IMG/VR virus record: IMGVR_UViG_3300043331_001637
Span: 1-30,793 of that record
Origin: a virus
Direction: 5' to 3' (one strand)
Length of the DNA: 30,793 bases
Below, in pieces: positions 22,467 through 29,771 of the stretch (positions are counted from its first letter, which is position 1; every line of letters starts with the position of its first letter). The notes beneath the pieces are model-generated. The model searched no databases and was not told where the DNA came from. It saw nothing but the letters and a program-made list of their open reading frames with translations. Position numbers and translations under genes: made by a program.

Positions 22467-24889
22467 TTGAGCACCAGGCGCTGGCTGCAGCGGCAGTTCG
22501 GATGGGCGGTTGGCCCCATCACCTTGCGGCCGTCGCCGGTGGTAAACGGTTCGTTCAGCCCGACCTCTTGGCCGGTCATCGGCTCGCAGACTTCTTCGTC
22601 GAGACGGTCATCGGGTGTCACGATCCAACGACGCTTCTGGTTGGAGGGCAGATAGCCCTGATCGACCGCCTGCCTCCAGAGCTCCCGCTGACCCGCCGAA
22701 GCCGCGTTGATCGTTTCGGTTCGGGCAATCATCATCGAGCGTTGCCGGAGCTGGGCCGCCGCGTACCGTTCGACGCGCCGCTGGATCTCGGTCGTGGTGC
22801 CGACGGTCTCGTAGAGCTTCACCTCGAAAGCGGCGACCTTGGCCGCTTGCCGCCGGGTGAGTCCGACCACTTCCCGAATCAGCTGGGCGGAGCGCGCCGG
22901 CGGGAGGCCTTCGATAAATGCCAGCTCGATGATCTCGCGGACCGCCTGCCGCTGGGAATGACTGATCTCGCGGATGAGGTTGGCAACGGCGGTGCGGACC
23001 GCCTGGATCGCCCGCGGGTTGGTCATGTCGAACCGCCCCTCGAGGGTAGTGTTGTCGTCGGCTTTGCGGTGGCCTCGGTGAAGCTGCTTGCGTTCGAGGA
23101 GTTGATCGACGTAGCGGGCCTCGGTCTTGGCTGCCTGCTCGAAGGTGTTGGTGAAAACCGCGCCGATCTTTTGCTGCTGGGCGCGTTGCAGGGCGTCCAT
23201 GCCGACCGCGGTGAAGGCGATCGCCGACTCTCCGGCCGCCATCGCTGCCGTAAGCGCCCGCATGTCGATTTTCTCTTTGCGCTCATCGGCTGCGGCGAAA
23301 GCCGCCCGCCACATGTTGTTGAAAAATTTATCGGCAACGGCGTGGATCAGCCGGTAAACGCGATCGGCGGGCTCGACGTCGACGAATCGCGACTTGACCG
23401 AGCGACGAGGCGGTCGTTCTTCGTCTTGTTCGGGCTCGTCCTGCTGCTCTTCCTCCTCTTCCTGCTCGTCCTCGTCCTGCTCGTTCTGCTCGTCGTCGTC
23501 ATCATCGAGGCCGCCGCGATCCGGCAGGGAGAACGGGTCGGCGATCGGCTCGCCCACCTGGTCGACCGGCACCGGCGTCAGGCTGTAGGGCATCATGAAG
23601 AACTTACCCTTGTTATCGGGGAGCGCCTCGAGATCCTGGAGCTCGCGCCACTCGTCGAAGTCCCGAGTCCAGGGGGCCGCCTGCGCGACCTTGAGCGCCA
23701 TCTCCTTGTCGGCCGGGATGGTCGATTCGTATTCGAGGGAAAGCCGCGCGTCGAAATCCGGCACGAGCTGGACCTGCAGTTCGTTGCGGATGAGCGATTG
23801 GCGCGGGTCGATCACCAGCTTGTTGAACAAATAGTCGGCCCCGTCGATGCCGGCGCGCAGCGGGTTGGCGATAATGCCGAGCACCTCGGGAGGAACGTTC
23901 CAGACCTGCTGGCAAACGTCGCGTTCCCACTTGCGCAGTTCGTGGAACTGCATGGCGCCGAAGTCGTGGCTGAACTCGTGGACCGAGACCTCGCCCGACA
24001 TGAAGTGCGGCAGGAACTGGCGCCAGAAGCCGCGATGCTTTTGCATCCACTCCTGCTGTAGCCGCTTGGTGTCGTTGGGCGCGATGCCCTTGCCGTAGAT
24101 CAGCAGATCGGGGCGCGCGTTGTTGTAGAAGAACGACTTGACGTGCTGGGCCGCGTACTCGTCCGTTTCGATCTCGTCATCGACCGACTTGGCGACTCCG
24201 ACGCCCCGGCCATACGGATCCTGGGCGTTGAGTTCGCGCAGCCAGATGACTTCGGTCATCGGAATCGGATCGCTTACGAGCCGCGAGCCGAGCTTGAAGA
24301 ACGGATGCCCTGGAAGCGGGGTGGCCTCCACCCAGTTGGGTGGGACCGGCCACAGCCCGATCGGCATGCCGAGCTCGTTGCGTTGCTTGAGAACGAACGC
24401 ATCGCCGGTCGTCTCCAGCCAGATTTGCACCAGCTTGATGACGGCCGACCCCGCCATGTAGGGGTTGGCGCGAATGAACAGGCTCAGCAACGGGTGGCTA
24501 TCGATCCGCTCCAGCTGGTTCTGCTTTTCGAAGCGGCGGGCGGCCTTGCGTCGAGCCGGGCGGCCAGGAGCGAGCTGCAGCGAGGGAGAACCTGTGGGGT
24601 CGCCGTTGAGGCGGCGCACCTCGAGAAAAAATTCGGTGTTGCTGACCGTCGTGCTGATGCGGTTCACGATCGAGCGCACCCACGGCAGATCGTTGTAGGC
24701 GCGGATCAGATCGGCAGTGGCGCGCGGGGGCGGGGATCCGCGAGTGGGAAGAAGATTGGCGAACAGGCCGACCGTCGTAGCGATGGGATCGAAGATCGCC
24801 GCAAGAGCTCGTGCCGCAATTCCGACACGTTGGCGCGGTTGCGTGTTTGTCTCGGCCATCGAGGGAGTTACTGAGAGCCCTCTAGACAA
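22463..24889 (-). CDS. Portal protein fused to Mu gpF-like minor head protein
   Basis: An 808-residue protein. Residues about 55-455 form an HK97-family portal (LIRAYNDLPWVRSIVNRIS, GDAFVLKQRNELGMPIGLWPV, KHRGFWRQFLPHFMSG, NVPPEVLGIIANP); about 461-492 is an extremely acidic linker; the C-terminal part (about 505-808) is a Mu gpF-like minor head domain with TRRQAAKVAAFEVKLYE, IARTETINAASAGQRELW and the Cys/His pattern TAHPNCRC. In most phages, these are two genes. The start chosen is TTG at 24889, which has GGAG 8 bases before it; the ATG at 24859 lacks a site nearby. The portal is the ring through which DNA is packaged, and the MuF domain lies inside the head. Confidence 0.92.
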   Translation of the reverse strand: MSRGLSVTPSMAETNTQPRQRVGIAARALAAIFDPIATTVGLFANLLPTRGSPPPRATADLIRAYNDLPWVRSIVNRISTTVSNTEFFLEVRRLNGDPTGSPSLQLAPGRPARRKAARRFEKQNQLERIDSHPLLSLFIRANPYMAGSAVIKLVQIWLETTGDAFVLKQRNELGMPIGLWPVPPNWVEATPLPGHPFFKLGSRLVSDPIPMTEVIWLRELNAQDPYGRGVGVAKSVDDEIETDEYAAQHVKSFFYNNARPDLLIYGKGIAPNDTKRLQQEWMQKHRGFWRQFLPHFMSGEVSVHEFSHDFGAMQFHELRKWERDVCQQVWNVPPEVLGIIANPLRAGIDGADYLFNKLVIDPRQSLIRNELQVQLVPDFDARLSLEYESTIPADKEMALKVAQAAPWTRDFDEWRELQDLEALPDNKGKFFMMPYSLTPVPVDQVGEPIADPFSLPDRGGLDDDDDEQNEQDEDEQEEEEEQQDEPEQDEERPPRRSVKSRFVDVEPADRVYRLIHAVADKFFNNMWRAAFAAADERKEKIDMRALTAAMAAGESAIAFTAVGMDALQRAQQQKIGAVFTNTFEQAAKTEARYVDQLLERKQLHRGHRKADDNTTLEGRFDMTNPRAIQAVRTAVANLIREISHSQRQAVREIIELAFIEGLPPARSAQLIREVVGLTRRQAAKVAAFEVKLYETVGTTTEIQRRVERYAAAQLRQRSMMIARTETINAASAGQRELWRQAVDQGYLPSNQKRRWIVTPDDRLDEEVCEPMTGQEVGLNEPFTTGDGRKVMGPTAHPNCRCSQRLVLK

Positions 24890-24951
24890 GACCGGCGCTC
24901 CGTGCCTATAGTGCGACAGTGCGCCAGGTCTGGTCTGGTCACTTTGGGCAC

Positions 24952-24989
24952 GTAAGTCGGGAGAACTGCGCTCCGATTACTGGACTTAC
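24952..24989. repeat. Inverted repeat upstream of portal gene
   Basis: GTAAGTC and GACTTAC, 7-bp arms 24 bases apart, enclosing a GGAG/CTCC pair. It may fold as a two-part stem in the leader of the portal mRNA, or be an operator. No family recognised. Confidence 0.4.
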
Positions 24990-25011
24990 ATGCTCGACCC
25001 TTTCCCACGGT

Positions 25012-25038
25012 GCCGGCCCCGTTGTCGCCGGGGCCGGC
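25012..25038. terminator. GC-rich hairpin, possible terminator or processing site
   Basis: Perfect 9-bp stem GCCGGCCCC/GGGGCCGGC with a 9-base loop, in the main non-coding gap. On the minus strand no U-run follows, so it is not a standard intrinsic terminator; on the plus strand a partly T-rich stretch follows. It could be a transcription pause or an RNase site separating packaging and structural transcripts. Confidence 0.4.
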
Positions 25039-25132
25039 GCTTTCCACTTTGTCGGGTTTTGTACTACACGATCATACCCTCGCGATCAATAAAAATTTCC
25101 CAAATCTTCCTAACGCGGCGTAAAGACTACGA

Positions 25133-25321
25133 TTAAGTCCCTGACGCTACGTGTCCCTCCGATGCGACAATCCCGTAAACGCTCCGGCGTGCGCGGTCGG
25201 TAGAATTCATCCACACAACGGCTCTCATGTAGCCGAGACCGTCATGCTCCTGGAGAATCCGGTGGAAATCGCGCCACACGATGGCCGTCACCACGCGATC
25301 GAGAAATTCATTCGAAGTCAC
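25133..25321 (-). CDS. Small protein, unknown function
   Basis: A 62-residue protein with helical N-terminal part (NEFLDRVVTAIVWRDFHRILQE) and strands after it (YMRAVVWMNSTDRARRSVYGIVAS). It overlaps the end of the nuclease-like gene by 14 bases. No family recognised. It is the last gene before the main non-coding gap. Confidence 0.55.
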   Translation of the reverse strand: MTSNEFLDRVVTAIVWRDFHRILQEHDGLGYMRAVVWMNSTDRARRSVYGIVASEGHVASGT

Positions 25322-26000
25322 CGAAGCCTCCAGAGCGAGCCATGTAGGACCGCAGCTCGATGAGATTTTTTTCGATGCGAACGGGGTCGAGCTTTACACC
25401 GAGGATGCGGAGCCACGCGGCTGCGATCCGCTCCGCTTCGCTGCGGGTGGTTTTGGTGGACAGCGCCGACCGCTCGGTGAAGATCGACTGAGGATCGCGC
25501 AGATTGCGGATGGCGGTGACCCGCGCGTCGGTGTCCAGGCGGAAACCGTTCTCATCGGTCCAGCCTTCTTCGTGAAACTCCGCGATCGAGCCAAACTCGG
25601 AGCGCGAGAGCCAGCCGGTGATGATCGCTTTTTTCTTCGGCAGGACGTAGGTGCCGAACACGTAGCAATTGATCCGTCCCGGATTCTGCCACTGAACCTC
25701 TCTCACCCAGGCGGCGTAGGACGGTCGCGGTTCGACATTGCGGCTGATGCCCTTGACGTCGACGTGGCGCTCGCCGATAGAGAAATCCACGTTGTCGTCG
25801 AAGTGTCCGCGTCGATGCGGGACACGGTGGTGGCGGAGCCAGGCCTCCACCACGTCCTCGCAGAGCTTCCCGCACCAGTAGTACTTGCCGAGGATCTTGG
25901 TGTTGCTGCGCTTGGCCCGCTCCTTGACGATGCGCTCGGCCTCTTTCTCCTCAGCCTTGGTGAACACGGCCCAAGGCCAATCGCCGTCGTGGAAGATCAT
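25308..26000 (-). CDS. PD-(D/E)XK nuclease-like protein
   Basis: A 230-residue protein starting at ATG 26000, which overlaps the terminase stop (ATGA); the frame extends upstream but is not used. The catalytic core is visible: Glu48 in a helix (GKLCEDVVEAWL), then Asp72 in VDFSIGERHVDVKG with Asp81 and Lys83, the D-x8-D-x-K order of the PD-(D/E)XK fold. A strand and helix follow (INCYVFGTYVLPKKKAIITGWL). Such folds include restriction endonucleases, resolvases and terminase partners. Next to the terminase, it may process DNA ends or resolve branched DNA before packaging, or act against host DNA. No DNA specificity can be read. Confidence 0.8.
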   Translation of the reverse strand: MIFHDGDWPWAVFTKAEEKEAERIVKERAKRSNTKILGKYYWCGKLCEDVVEAWLRHHRVPHRRGHFDDNVDFSIGERHVDVKGISRNVEPRPSYAAWVREVQWQNPGRINCYVFGTYVLPKKKAIITGWLSRSEFGSIAEFHEEGWTDENGFRLDTDARVTAIRNLRDPQSIFTERSALSTKTTRSEAERIAAAWLRILGVKLDPVRIEKNLIELRSYMARSGGFGDFE

Positions 26001-27430
26001 AGCACGCTCACTTTGGTGAGTTTCTTGGCGTACCAGGCCATCGCGCCGGCGACAAAGGTATCGGGCGGGTGGCCGGCGCCGTAGAGATCGTCGATCGAGC
26101 AGAACTTGTGCTCCTGATACATGCTGCGGATCATCGGGCAAACAACCTCCATGTGCTCGAAGGCGAGCACCCAGGCGTTGAACGCTTCTGCGCGAATGCG
26201 TCCGCCGAGAGTCACGCCGATCGCGTCATGGGAGAGATAGCCGGCCACCACATCGCCGATACCGGTCTGGTCATGAGCTGCCCGGCCGCCGTACTTTTCG
26301 ATCCGGTCGTCGAACCGCCGCACCATCACCGGCCAGGGGAGTCGCTGACCGCGATAGAAGGCGACCACACGCGCGGGATAAACGTCCACGCGCAGCGTCA
26401 CGATGACCGTCCAGTCCTGGGTGCGGGCCCAGTCGGCGCCATGAACGTACTCGGCGCCCTCGACCGGCGGGGCCGGCTGCTCGAAGATGTATTCGACGCC
26501 GTTCTGATCATTCACCTCCGCGTTGGCGCACCACTCGAAGGATTTGCCGAAGGACGCTTCGACCAGGTCCTGCATGATCGCGCGGTCTTCCGGGTTCGGC
26601 TCCTGGAGCTCGACCTCGGCGCGCCAGGCGGTGGCCGTCATTTCGTTTTTCTTCTTCGCGACCATCGACTGCGAGAGCCATCCGTGAGGCTGCAGGGATT
26701 CTTTGTAGCACCAGCGGTAAACGCCCCAGCCGCGTTCGGCGGCGAGCTTGAGCGCCTCGGTCATGGTTCCATCGGGGTGCTGATGCGTGCTGGAGAGAAC
26801 GGTCTGCGCCGGCACGAGAGTTTTCTTGGGGCCGCACTCCTTGTCCATCGTCTGGCCGAGGCTGGCGCTGAACAGCTCCATGTTGACCTCGTCGAGCTCG
26901 TCGAGCCGGAGTCGGGGAATGTGCGGGCCGCGGACCGAGGTCTGCGATGCCATGAGCACCGTCACTTTGTTGCCCCAGGCGAGGCGCGTTCCGCGAGAGA
27001 TGGTATCGGCAGCGATGGATCGGTCGTCCTCGAGCTTGGCGGCCGTGTCTTTTTTGAAGAACTGATCCATGTACTCAAGCACGCGGCGGGCCTGCTCGCC
27101 GGATCCACCGAGCAGGTTGACGTCGCACTGGAGCGTCCAGGCCTCGACCGTGCCGAGGGCCGCGAGCAGATGGGACTTGCCGCCAAAGCCGCGCGAGGCC
27201 TCCCAGATGGCGATCGAGTGTTTGGCGAAGTAGGCATCGCGGAAAGCCTCCCAGGGAGAGACGTGACCGGGGCACACTCGCTGGTTCGGGATGCGGATGC
27301 CGAGGGCCTTTTCGACGAAGATGCGCAGCTGGGTCTCGGTCTGGATCGGCAGCTCGAACCGATACTGGACGTGCGTCGGCTTGGCTTTGGGCTTGGCCTT
27401 GGCCCTACTCACAGGGTGCGCTGTCGGCAT
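25997..27430 (-). CDS. terL: Terminase large subunit
   Basis: A 477-residue packaging motor. Visible ATPase motifs: Walker A-like EASRGFGGKS (77-86), Walker B LRLDELDEV (174-182; Asp177, Glu178) and coupling motif STHQHP (214-219). The nuclease domain has GADW (Asp333), HDQTG (Asp387) and DTFVAGAMAW (Asp457), the acidic triad of the RNase H-like terminase fold. Length is normal. It starts 2 bases after the J-domain gene and overlaps the nuclease-like gene (ATGA). It drives DNA into the prohead through the portal and cuts it. Confidence 0.95.
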   Translation of the reverse strand: MPTAHPVSRAKAKPKAKPTHVQYRFELPIQTETQLRIFVEKALGIRIPNQRVCPGHVSPWEAFRDAYFAKHSIAIWEASRGFGGKSHLLAALGTVEAWTLQCDVNLLGGSGEQARRVLEYMDQFFKKDTAAKLEDDRSIAADTISRGTRLAWGNKVTVLMASQTSVRGPHIPRLRLDELDEVNMELFSASLGQTMDKECGPKKTLVPAQTVLSSTHQHPDGTMTEALKLAAERGWGVYRWCYKESLQPHGWLSQSMVAKKKNEMTATAWRAEVELQEPNPEDRAIMQDLVEASFGKSFEWCANAEVNDQNGVEYIFEQPAPPVEGAEYVHGADWARTQDWTVIVTLRVDVYPARVVAFYRGQRLPWPVMVRRFDDRIEKYGGRAAHDQTGIGDVVAGYLSHDAIGVTLGGRIRAEAFNAWVLAFEHMEVVCPMIRSMYQEHKFCSIDDLYGAGHPPDTFVAGAMAWYAKKLTKVSVL

Positions 27431-27432
27431 GC

Positions 27433-28029
27433 CTACGTGCCCGTGGTGGTGGTGCTGCCCCAGGTCACGCTGAACACCACCGCGTTCGAGGCGGTACGGT
27501 CATCGTAATCGCCGAGAATCTTGAGCGCCAGCTCGTGGACCTCCAGGTTGCGGCTCGATTCGGCGAAGGCGGACTCGGTCCTGCGGATCAAGTCGTTCAG
27601 CAGTTGCTGCCAGAGGTTCACACCGCGTTTGACCGAGACGTCCTTCGACCGTCGCTGGAGTCCGTCGATGGACTGCCGCTGTACCATCTGCTGGCGCTTG
27701 AGATCGGCGATCGCTCCGCGCAGCCGGGTAGCGGCCGTGCCGACCAGGTGATGCGTGACGTCGTCCTTGAGGAGCTGCATGAACTGTTGCAACAGGAGAT
27801 CGCGCGCCAGCGATTCTATCGAATTCGCTGGAGGCTCCTCGCCGGTCCTGTCGTAGGCGAGCCGCTTCACAGGATCCTTCAGGCAGGCATACGCCCGGTT
27901 GATTTCCGCCATCACGTTCGGGTCTCCGCCGCGATCGGGATGGGACTCAGCGGCTCGCCGGCGAAACGCTCGCTGGATTTCTTCCTGGGTGGCGTTCTTC
28001 TTGACGCCGAGCTTGTCGTAGTAATTCAC
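27433..28029 (-). CDS. J-domain (DnaJ-like) cochaperone
   Basis: A 198-residue protein starting at GTG 28029. Residues 1-60 are a J-domain: MNYYDKLGVKKNATQEEI, helix with FRRRAAESHPDRGG (the invariant HPD at 30-32), and AYACLKDPVKRLAYDRTG. There is no Gly/Phe or zinc region, so it is a class C type. The rest is helical to about residue 180 with a short beta end (VVFSVTWGS). J-proteins bring host DnaK to specific clients; next to terminase, the client may be terminase or capsid parts. The HPD motif is intact, so interaction with DnaK is likely. Confidence 0.88.
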   Translation of the reverse strand: MNYYDKLGVKKNATQEEIQRAFRRRAAESHPDRGGDPNVMAEINRAYACLKDPVKRLAYDRTGEEPPANSIESLARDLLLQQFMQLLKDDVTHHLVGTAATRLRGAIADLKRQQMVQRQSIDGLQRRSKDVSVKRGVNLWQQLLNDLIRRTESAFAESSRNLEVHELALKILGDYDDRTASNAVVFSVTWGSTTTTGT

Positions 28030-28033
28030 GTGC

Positions 28034-28306
28034 TTAGGCCCTCGACAGCAGGATCGCCCCGACTGCCACCAGGGAGCAGAGAGCGATTAGCGCGGTCGCG
28101 ATCCACTGCTGGAGAAGGTAAGACCTCGGCCAAGGATGTTCCCGGCCGACATGGGTAACGATGGAATTGTGGAGGCAAAACTCGCAGACGCCGACGCCGA
28201 CGCTCGCCGTGATATGGCTTTTCCAGGTTTGCGGGCAGGAGCTCTCGCCGTGGCACCTGCTGCAGATTCTCCGTCTCAAGGATGGCCTCCTCGCTCCGCG
28301 CCGCAT
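28034..28306 (-). CDS. Small zinc-ribbon-like membrane protein
   Basis: A 90-residue protein with two CxxC pairs (ICSRCHGE at about 15-18; CEFCLHN at about 41-44) and one C-terminal membrane span (about 68-88: QWIATALIALCSLVAVGAILL). A metal-binding domain anchored to the membrane is suggested. It overlaps the previous gene by 31 bases. The start codon has no good ribosome site. Function unknown. Confidence 0.6.
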   Translation of the reverse strand: MRRGARRPSLRRRICSRCHGESSCPQTWKSHITASVGVGVCEFCLHNSIVTHVGREHPWPRSYLLQQWIATALIALCSLVAVGAILLSRA

Positions 28307-28509
28307 TTACGGCAGACGTTGCCCCTGACGTCGGTGTTGTTCACCGCGCCGCAGACACATTGCCAGAACATCAATGCGAGCTTTTGCCTGAGCGGGAGAG
28401 CCTTCCAGCGCTCTACCTCGGGGTCAGGCTCTTGGACCCCAGAGACCCCAGAGACCAGGCCCAGCGGTCGCTCGGCTTTTTCGATTGTTCCCTTCTCCAC
28501 TTTTGACAC
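28276..28509 (-). CDS. Small zinc-ribbon protein
   Basis: A 77-residue protein starting at GTG 28509. Its C-terminus has CVCGAVNNTDVRGNVCRKCG, a zinc ribbon (two CxxC-type pairs), preceded by a polar segment. It overlaps the neighbour at 28413-28628 in a different frame by about 97 bases; both have clear cysteine motifs, so both may be real. Function unknown. Confidence 0.55.
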   Translation of the reverse strand: MSKVEKGTIEKAERPLGLVSGVSGVQEPDPEVERWKALPLRQKLALMFWQCVCGAVNNTDVRGNVCRKCGAERGGHP

Positions 28510-28628
28510 GGCACGCAGATCCTCACTTGCTCGCCGGCGGCGTGACGCCCGACGGCGGTTTTCCGAGTATAAATCCTGACATTTCTCTTAGTCTGAGGGT
28601 GCCCGCGCTTGCAGTTCTTTCTTGCCAT
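28413..28628 (-). CDS. Small zinc-binding protein
   Basis: A 71-residue basic protein. It opens MARKNCKRGHPQ and later has CVPCQKWRRE, the Cys/His pattern found at the start of HNH-type and related phage proteins. The ATG at 28628 is chosen because GAGGAGG lies 9 bases before it; the ATG at 28637 abuts that site. There is no HNH catalytic core, so it is not a complete nuclease. It overlaps the DUF5681 gene and its other neighbour in different frames. Confidence 0.6.
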   Translation of the reverse strand: MARKNCKRGHPQTKRNVRIYTRKTAVGRHAAGEQVRICVPCQKWRREQSKKPSDRWAWSLGSLGSKSLTPR

Positions 28629-29100
28629 CACTCTCATCCTCCTCGACTGGAACGGTCACAACGACGACGTTGGATGCTAGGGCGTTGCCCTTGATGGGAG
28701 AACCGTCCGGATTCGCCACAGTCGTCGGCTGAACAGGTTTGCCGTGGATTTGCTCAATGATTTTTAGAAACAACTCGGGGTTTTTCCCCGCATCGAAGCA
28801 AGCACGCATGGCGCCGTACTCGCCGTATTTGAGCTTGCGCACGAAGAGAGGAACGATCCGCTTCGCGCCTGAGTCCTGTAGGGTCTTGCCGCTCTTGATC
28901 CATTCGTCGAGAGCCTTTACCTGCTGGCTAAGGCCGAGAATCACCATCGCGTTACGCCAATACTCCGGCGCGATCGGCATCACCAGCATCGCGCCCTCGA
29001 GATACCACCGCAGTTCGTGCTCTTTTTTCGGACGCCCCTTCGGGTTGCCGCTCTGGCCCGGCTTCCACCGATAGGGCTTGATGTTATCAGGGTTCGCCAT
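28588..29100 (-). CDS. DUF5681 protein, candidate small terminase-like subunit
   Basis: A 170-residue protein with the DUF5681 hallmark near the N-terminus: YRWKPGQSGNPKGRPKKEHE, then helices (WYLEGAMLVMPIAPEYWRNA, LDEWIKSGKTLQDSGAKRIVPLFVRKLKYG, ACFDAGKNPELFLKIIEQ) and a polar C-terminus. Proteins of this family often lie just before terminase genes in phages, and a DNA-packaging role is inferred from that. It overlaps the gene upstream by 14 bases. Confidence 0.75.
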   Translation of the reverse strand: MANPDNIKPYRWKPGQSGNPKGRPKKEHELRWYLEGAMLVMPIAPEYWRNAMVILGLSQQVKALDEWIKSGKTLQDSGAKRIVPLFVRKLKYGEYGAMRACFDAGKNPELFLKIIEQIHGKPVQPTTVANPDGSPIKGNALASNVVVVTVPVEEDESDGKKELQARAPSD

Positions 29101-29389
29101 TGGTCGCTGTACCGTCGCTGTTTTTCAGGGCACCGGCTGCTTGGGCGGCTGGCGGGGACGGTTTACTCTCCTCCGGTTTTTTTTCGGGCGTGCAGAAAGA
29201 TAATCCGCAGGTTGCGCATTGCAGGTGCAAGTGCTCGATTCCCCTGGAAGAATCTGGGCACCGCACGAAGTAGCAGTAGAACTCCGGCTCCTCCGAGCCG
29301 CAGGTCGGGCAGTAGCACAGTTGAGCCGGCGACTCGCGACCATCGACCATCGACTTCACGAGAACCGGCAGAATTTTCAACTGGCTCAC
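29087..29389 (-). CDS. Zinc-ribbon protein, unknown function
   Basis: A 100-residue protein starting at GTG 29389, with GAGGGA 8-9 bases before it. Cysteines occur as CYCPTCGSEE and CATCGLSFC, with further Cys and His between, a two-part zinc ribbon. The C-terminus is polar and disordered-looking (PEESKPSPPAAQAAG). It is the first gene after the palindrome cluster at 29428-29460. Function unknown. Confidence 0.65.
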   Translation of the reverse strand: MSQLKILPVLVKSMVDGRESPAQLCYCPTCGSEEPEFYCYFVRCPDSSRGIEHLHLQCATCGLSFCTPEKKPEESKPSPPAAQAAGALKNSDGTATNGEP

Positions 29390-29427
29390 GGCTCGTTTCC
29401 CTCTACTTTCGCGGAAACACGACGCTT

Positions 29428-29460
29428 TTACCTGGTAAATTACCAGTCGTTTACTAGTAA
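29428..29460. promoter_or_regulatory. Palindrome cluster, candidate operator
   Basis: Three related palindromes in 33 bases: TTACCTGGTAA (29428-29438), CTGGTAAATTACCAG (29432-29446, 7-bp arms around one base) and TTACTAGTAA (29451-29460). The first two interlock, so a TTACC/GGTAA half-site is used several times. They lie at the end of the small membrane gene and about 40 bases before the zinc-ribbon gene. Repeated half-sites at close spacing suggest a binding site for a dimeric regulator. The AT-rich sequence stands out against the GC-rich surroundings. Confidence 0.5.
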
Positions 29461-29589
29461 TTTCCTAAGACGACGGAGCACTTTTCGCCGCCAGCACACA
29501 TAAATCGTCGCCGAAACGACGGCGATGATCGCCACCGCCTTGACGGCGACCAGGCCGAGCAGATACCACACGAAATTCAGGAGTTGCAT
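29440..29589 (-). CDS. 49-residue membrane protein
   Basis: A short protein starting at ATG 29589, which overlaps the stop of the gene upstream as TAATG. One long hydrophobic stretch (about 6-32: FVWYLLGLVAVKAVAIIAVV, then SATIYVCW) is followed by a strongly basic end (RRKVLRRLRKLL), so the basic end should lie in the cytoplasm. It could be a holin-like or membrane-anchored accessory protein. The longer upstream extension in this frame is rejected because it would overlap two genes. Confidence 0.65.
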   Translation of the reverse strand: MQLLNFVWYLLGLVAVKAVAIIAVVSATIYVCWRRKVLRRLRKLLVNDW

Positions 29590-29771
29590 TACTTTTTGAA
29601 CCTCTCGGTCCTGCCGGTGATGTCGAGCTCGCGCACGATGCGCCTCATGGCGTCGGAGAAAATATCCGGCCGGATTCCGACGATCTGATCGGCATGGGGC
29701 ATGTGCGGGTCGTCTTTGTCTTGCGGGTTCGGAGTGACCAGGCGGCTGCACTTCTTGCACCACCAGATCAT
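29589..29771 (-). CDS. Small CxxC protein
   Basis: A 60-residue protein starting MIWWCKKCSRLV, with CxxC at 5-8 but no second pair, then a helical part (DIFSDAMRRIVRELDITGRTERFKK). ATGA overlap with the oxygenase-like gene. No family recognised. Confidence 0.6.
   Translation of the reverse strand: MIWWCKKCSRLVTPNPQDKDDPHMPHADQIVGIRPDIFSDAMRRIVRELDITGRTERFKK

Larger units (their letters stand above)
24890..25132. other. Main non-coding gap, with two hairpins
   Basis: 243 bases without a credible gene, between the last packaging gene and the portal. It contains two inverted repeats: GTAAGTC/GACTTAC at 24952-24989 with a smaller inner GGAG/CTCC pair, and a perfect 9-bp GC stem at 25012-25038. 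An AT-rich stretch lies at 25083-25113 (minus strand GGGAAATTTTTATTGATC). A minus-strand CACTATAGG near 24913-24905 resembles the core of a T7-type promoter. I see no tRNA or small gene. It probably holds a promoter or a processing site for the structural operon. Confidence 0.6.

Noticed and set aside
24890-25132. tRNA or CRISPR in the main gap
   Set aside because: No cloverleaf with anticodon and T-loop sequences and no repeated spacer array can be seen.
26001-26141. Upstream extension of the nuclease-like frame
   Set aside because: It lies inside terL; the ATG at 26000 overlaps the terL stop as ATGA, and the extension is Arg-rich antisense-like sequence.
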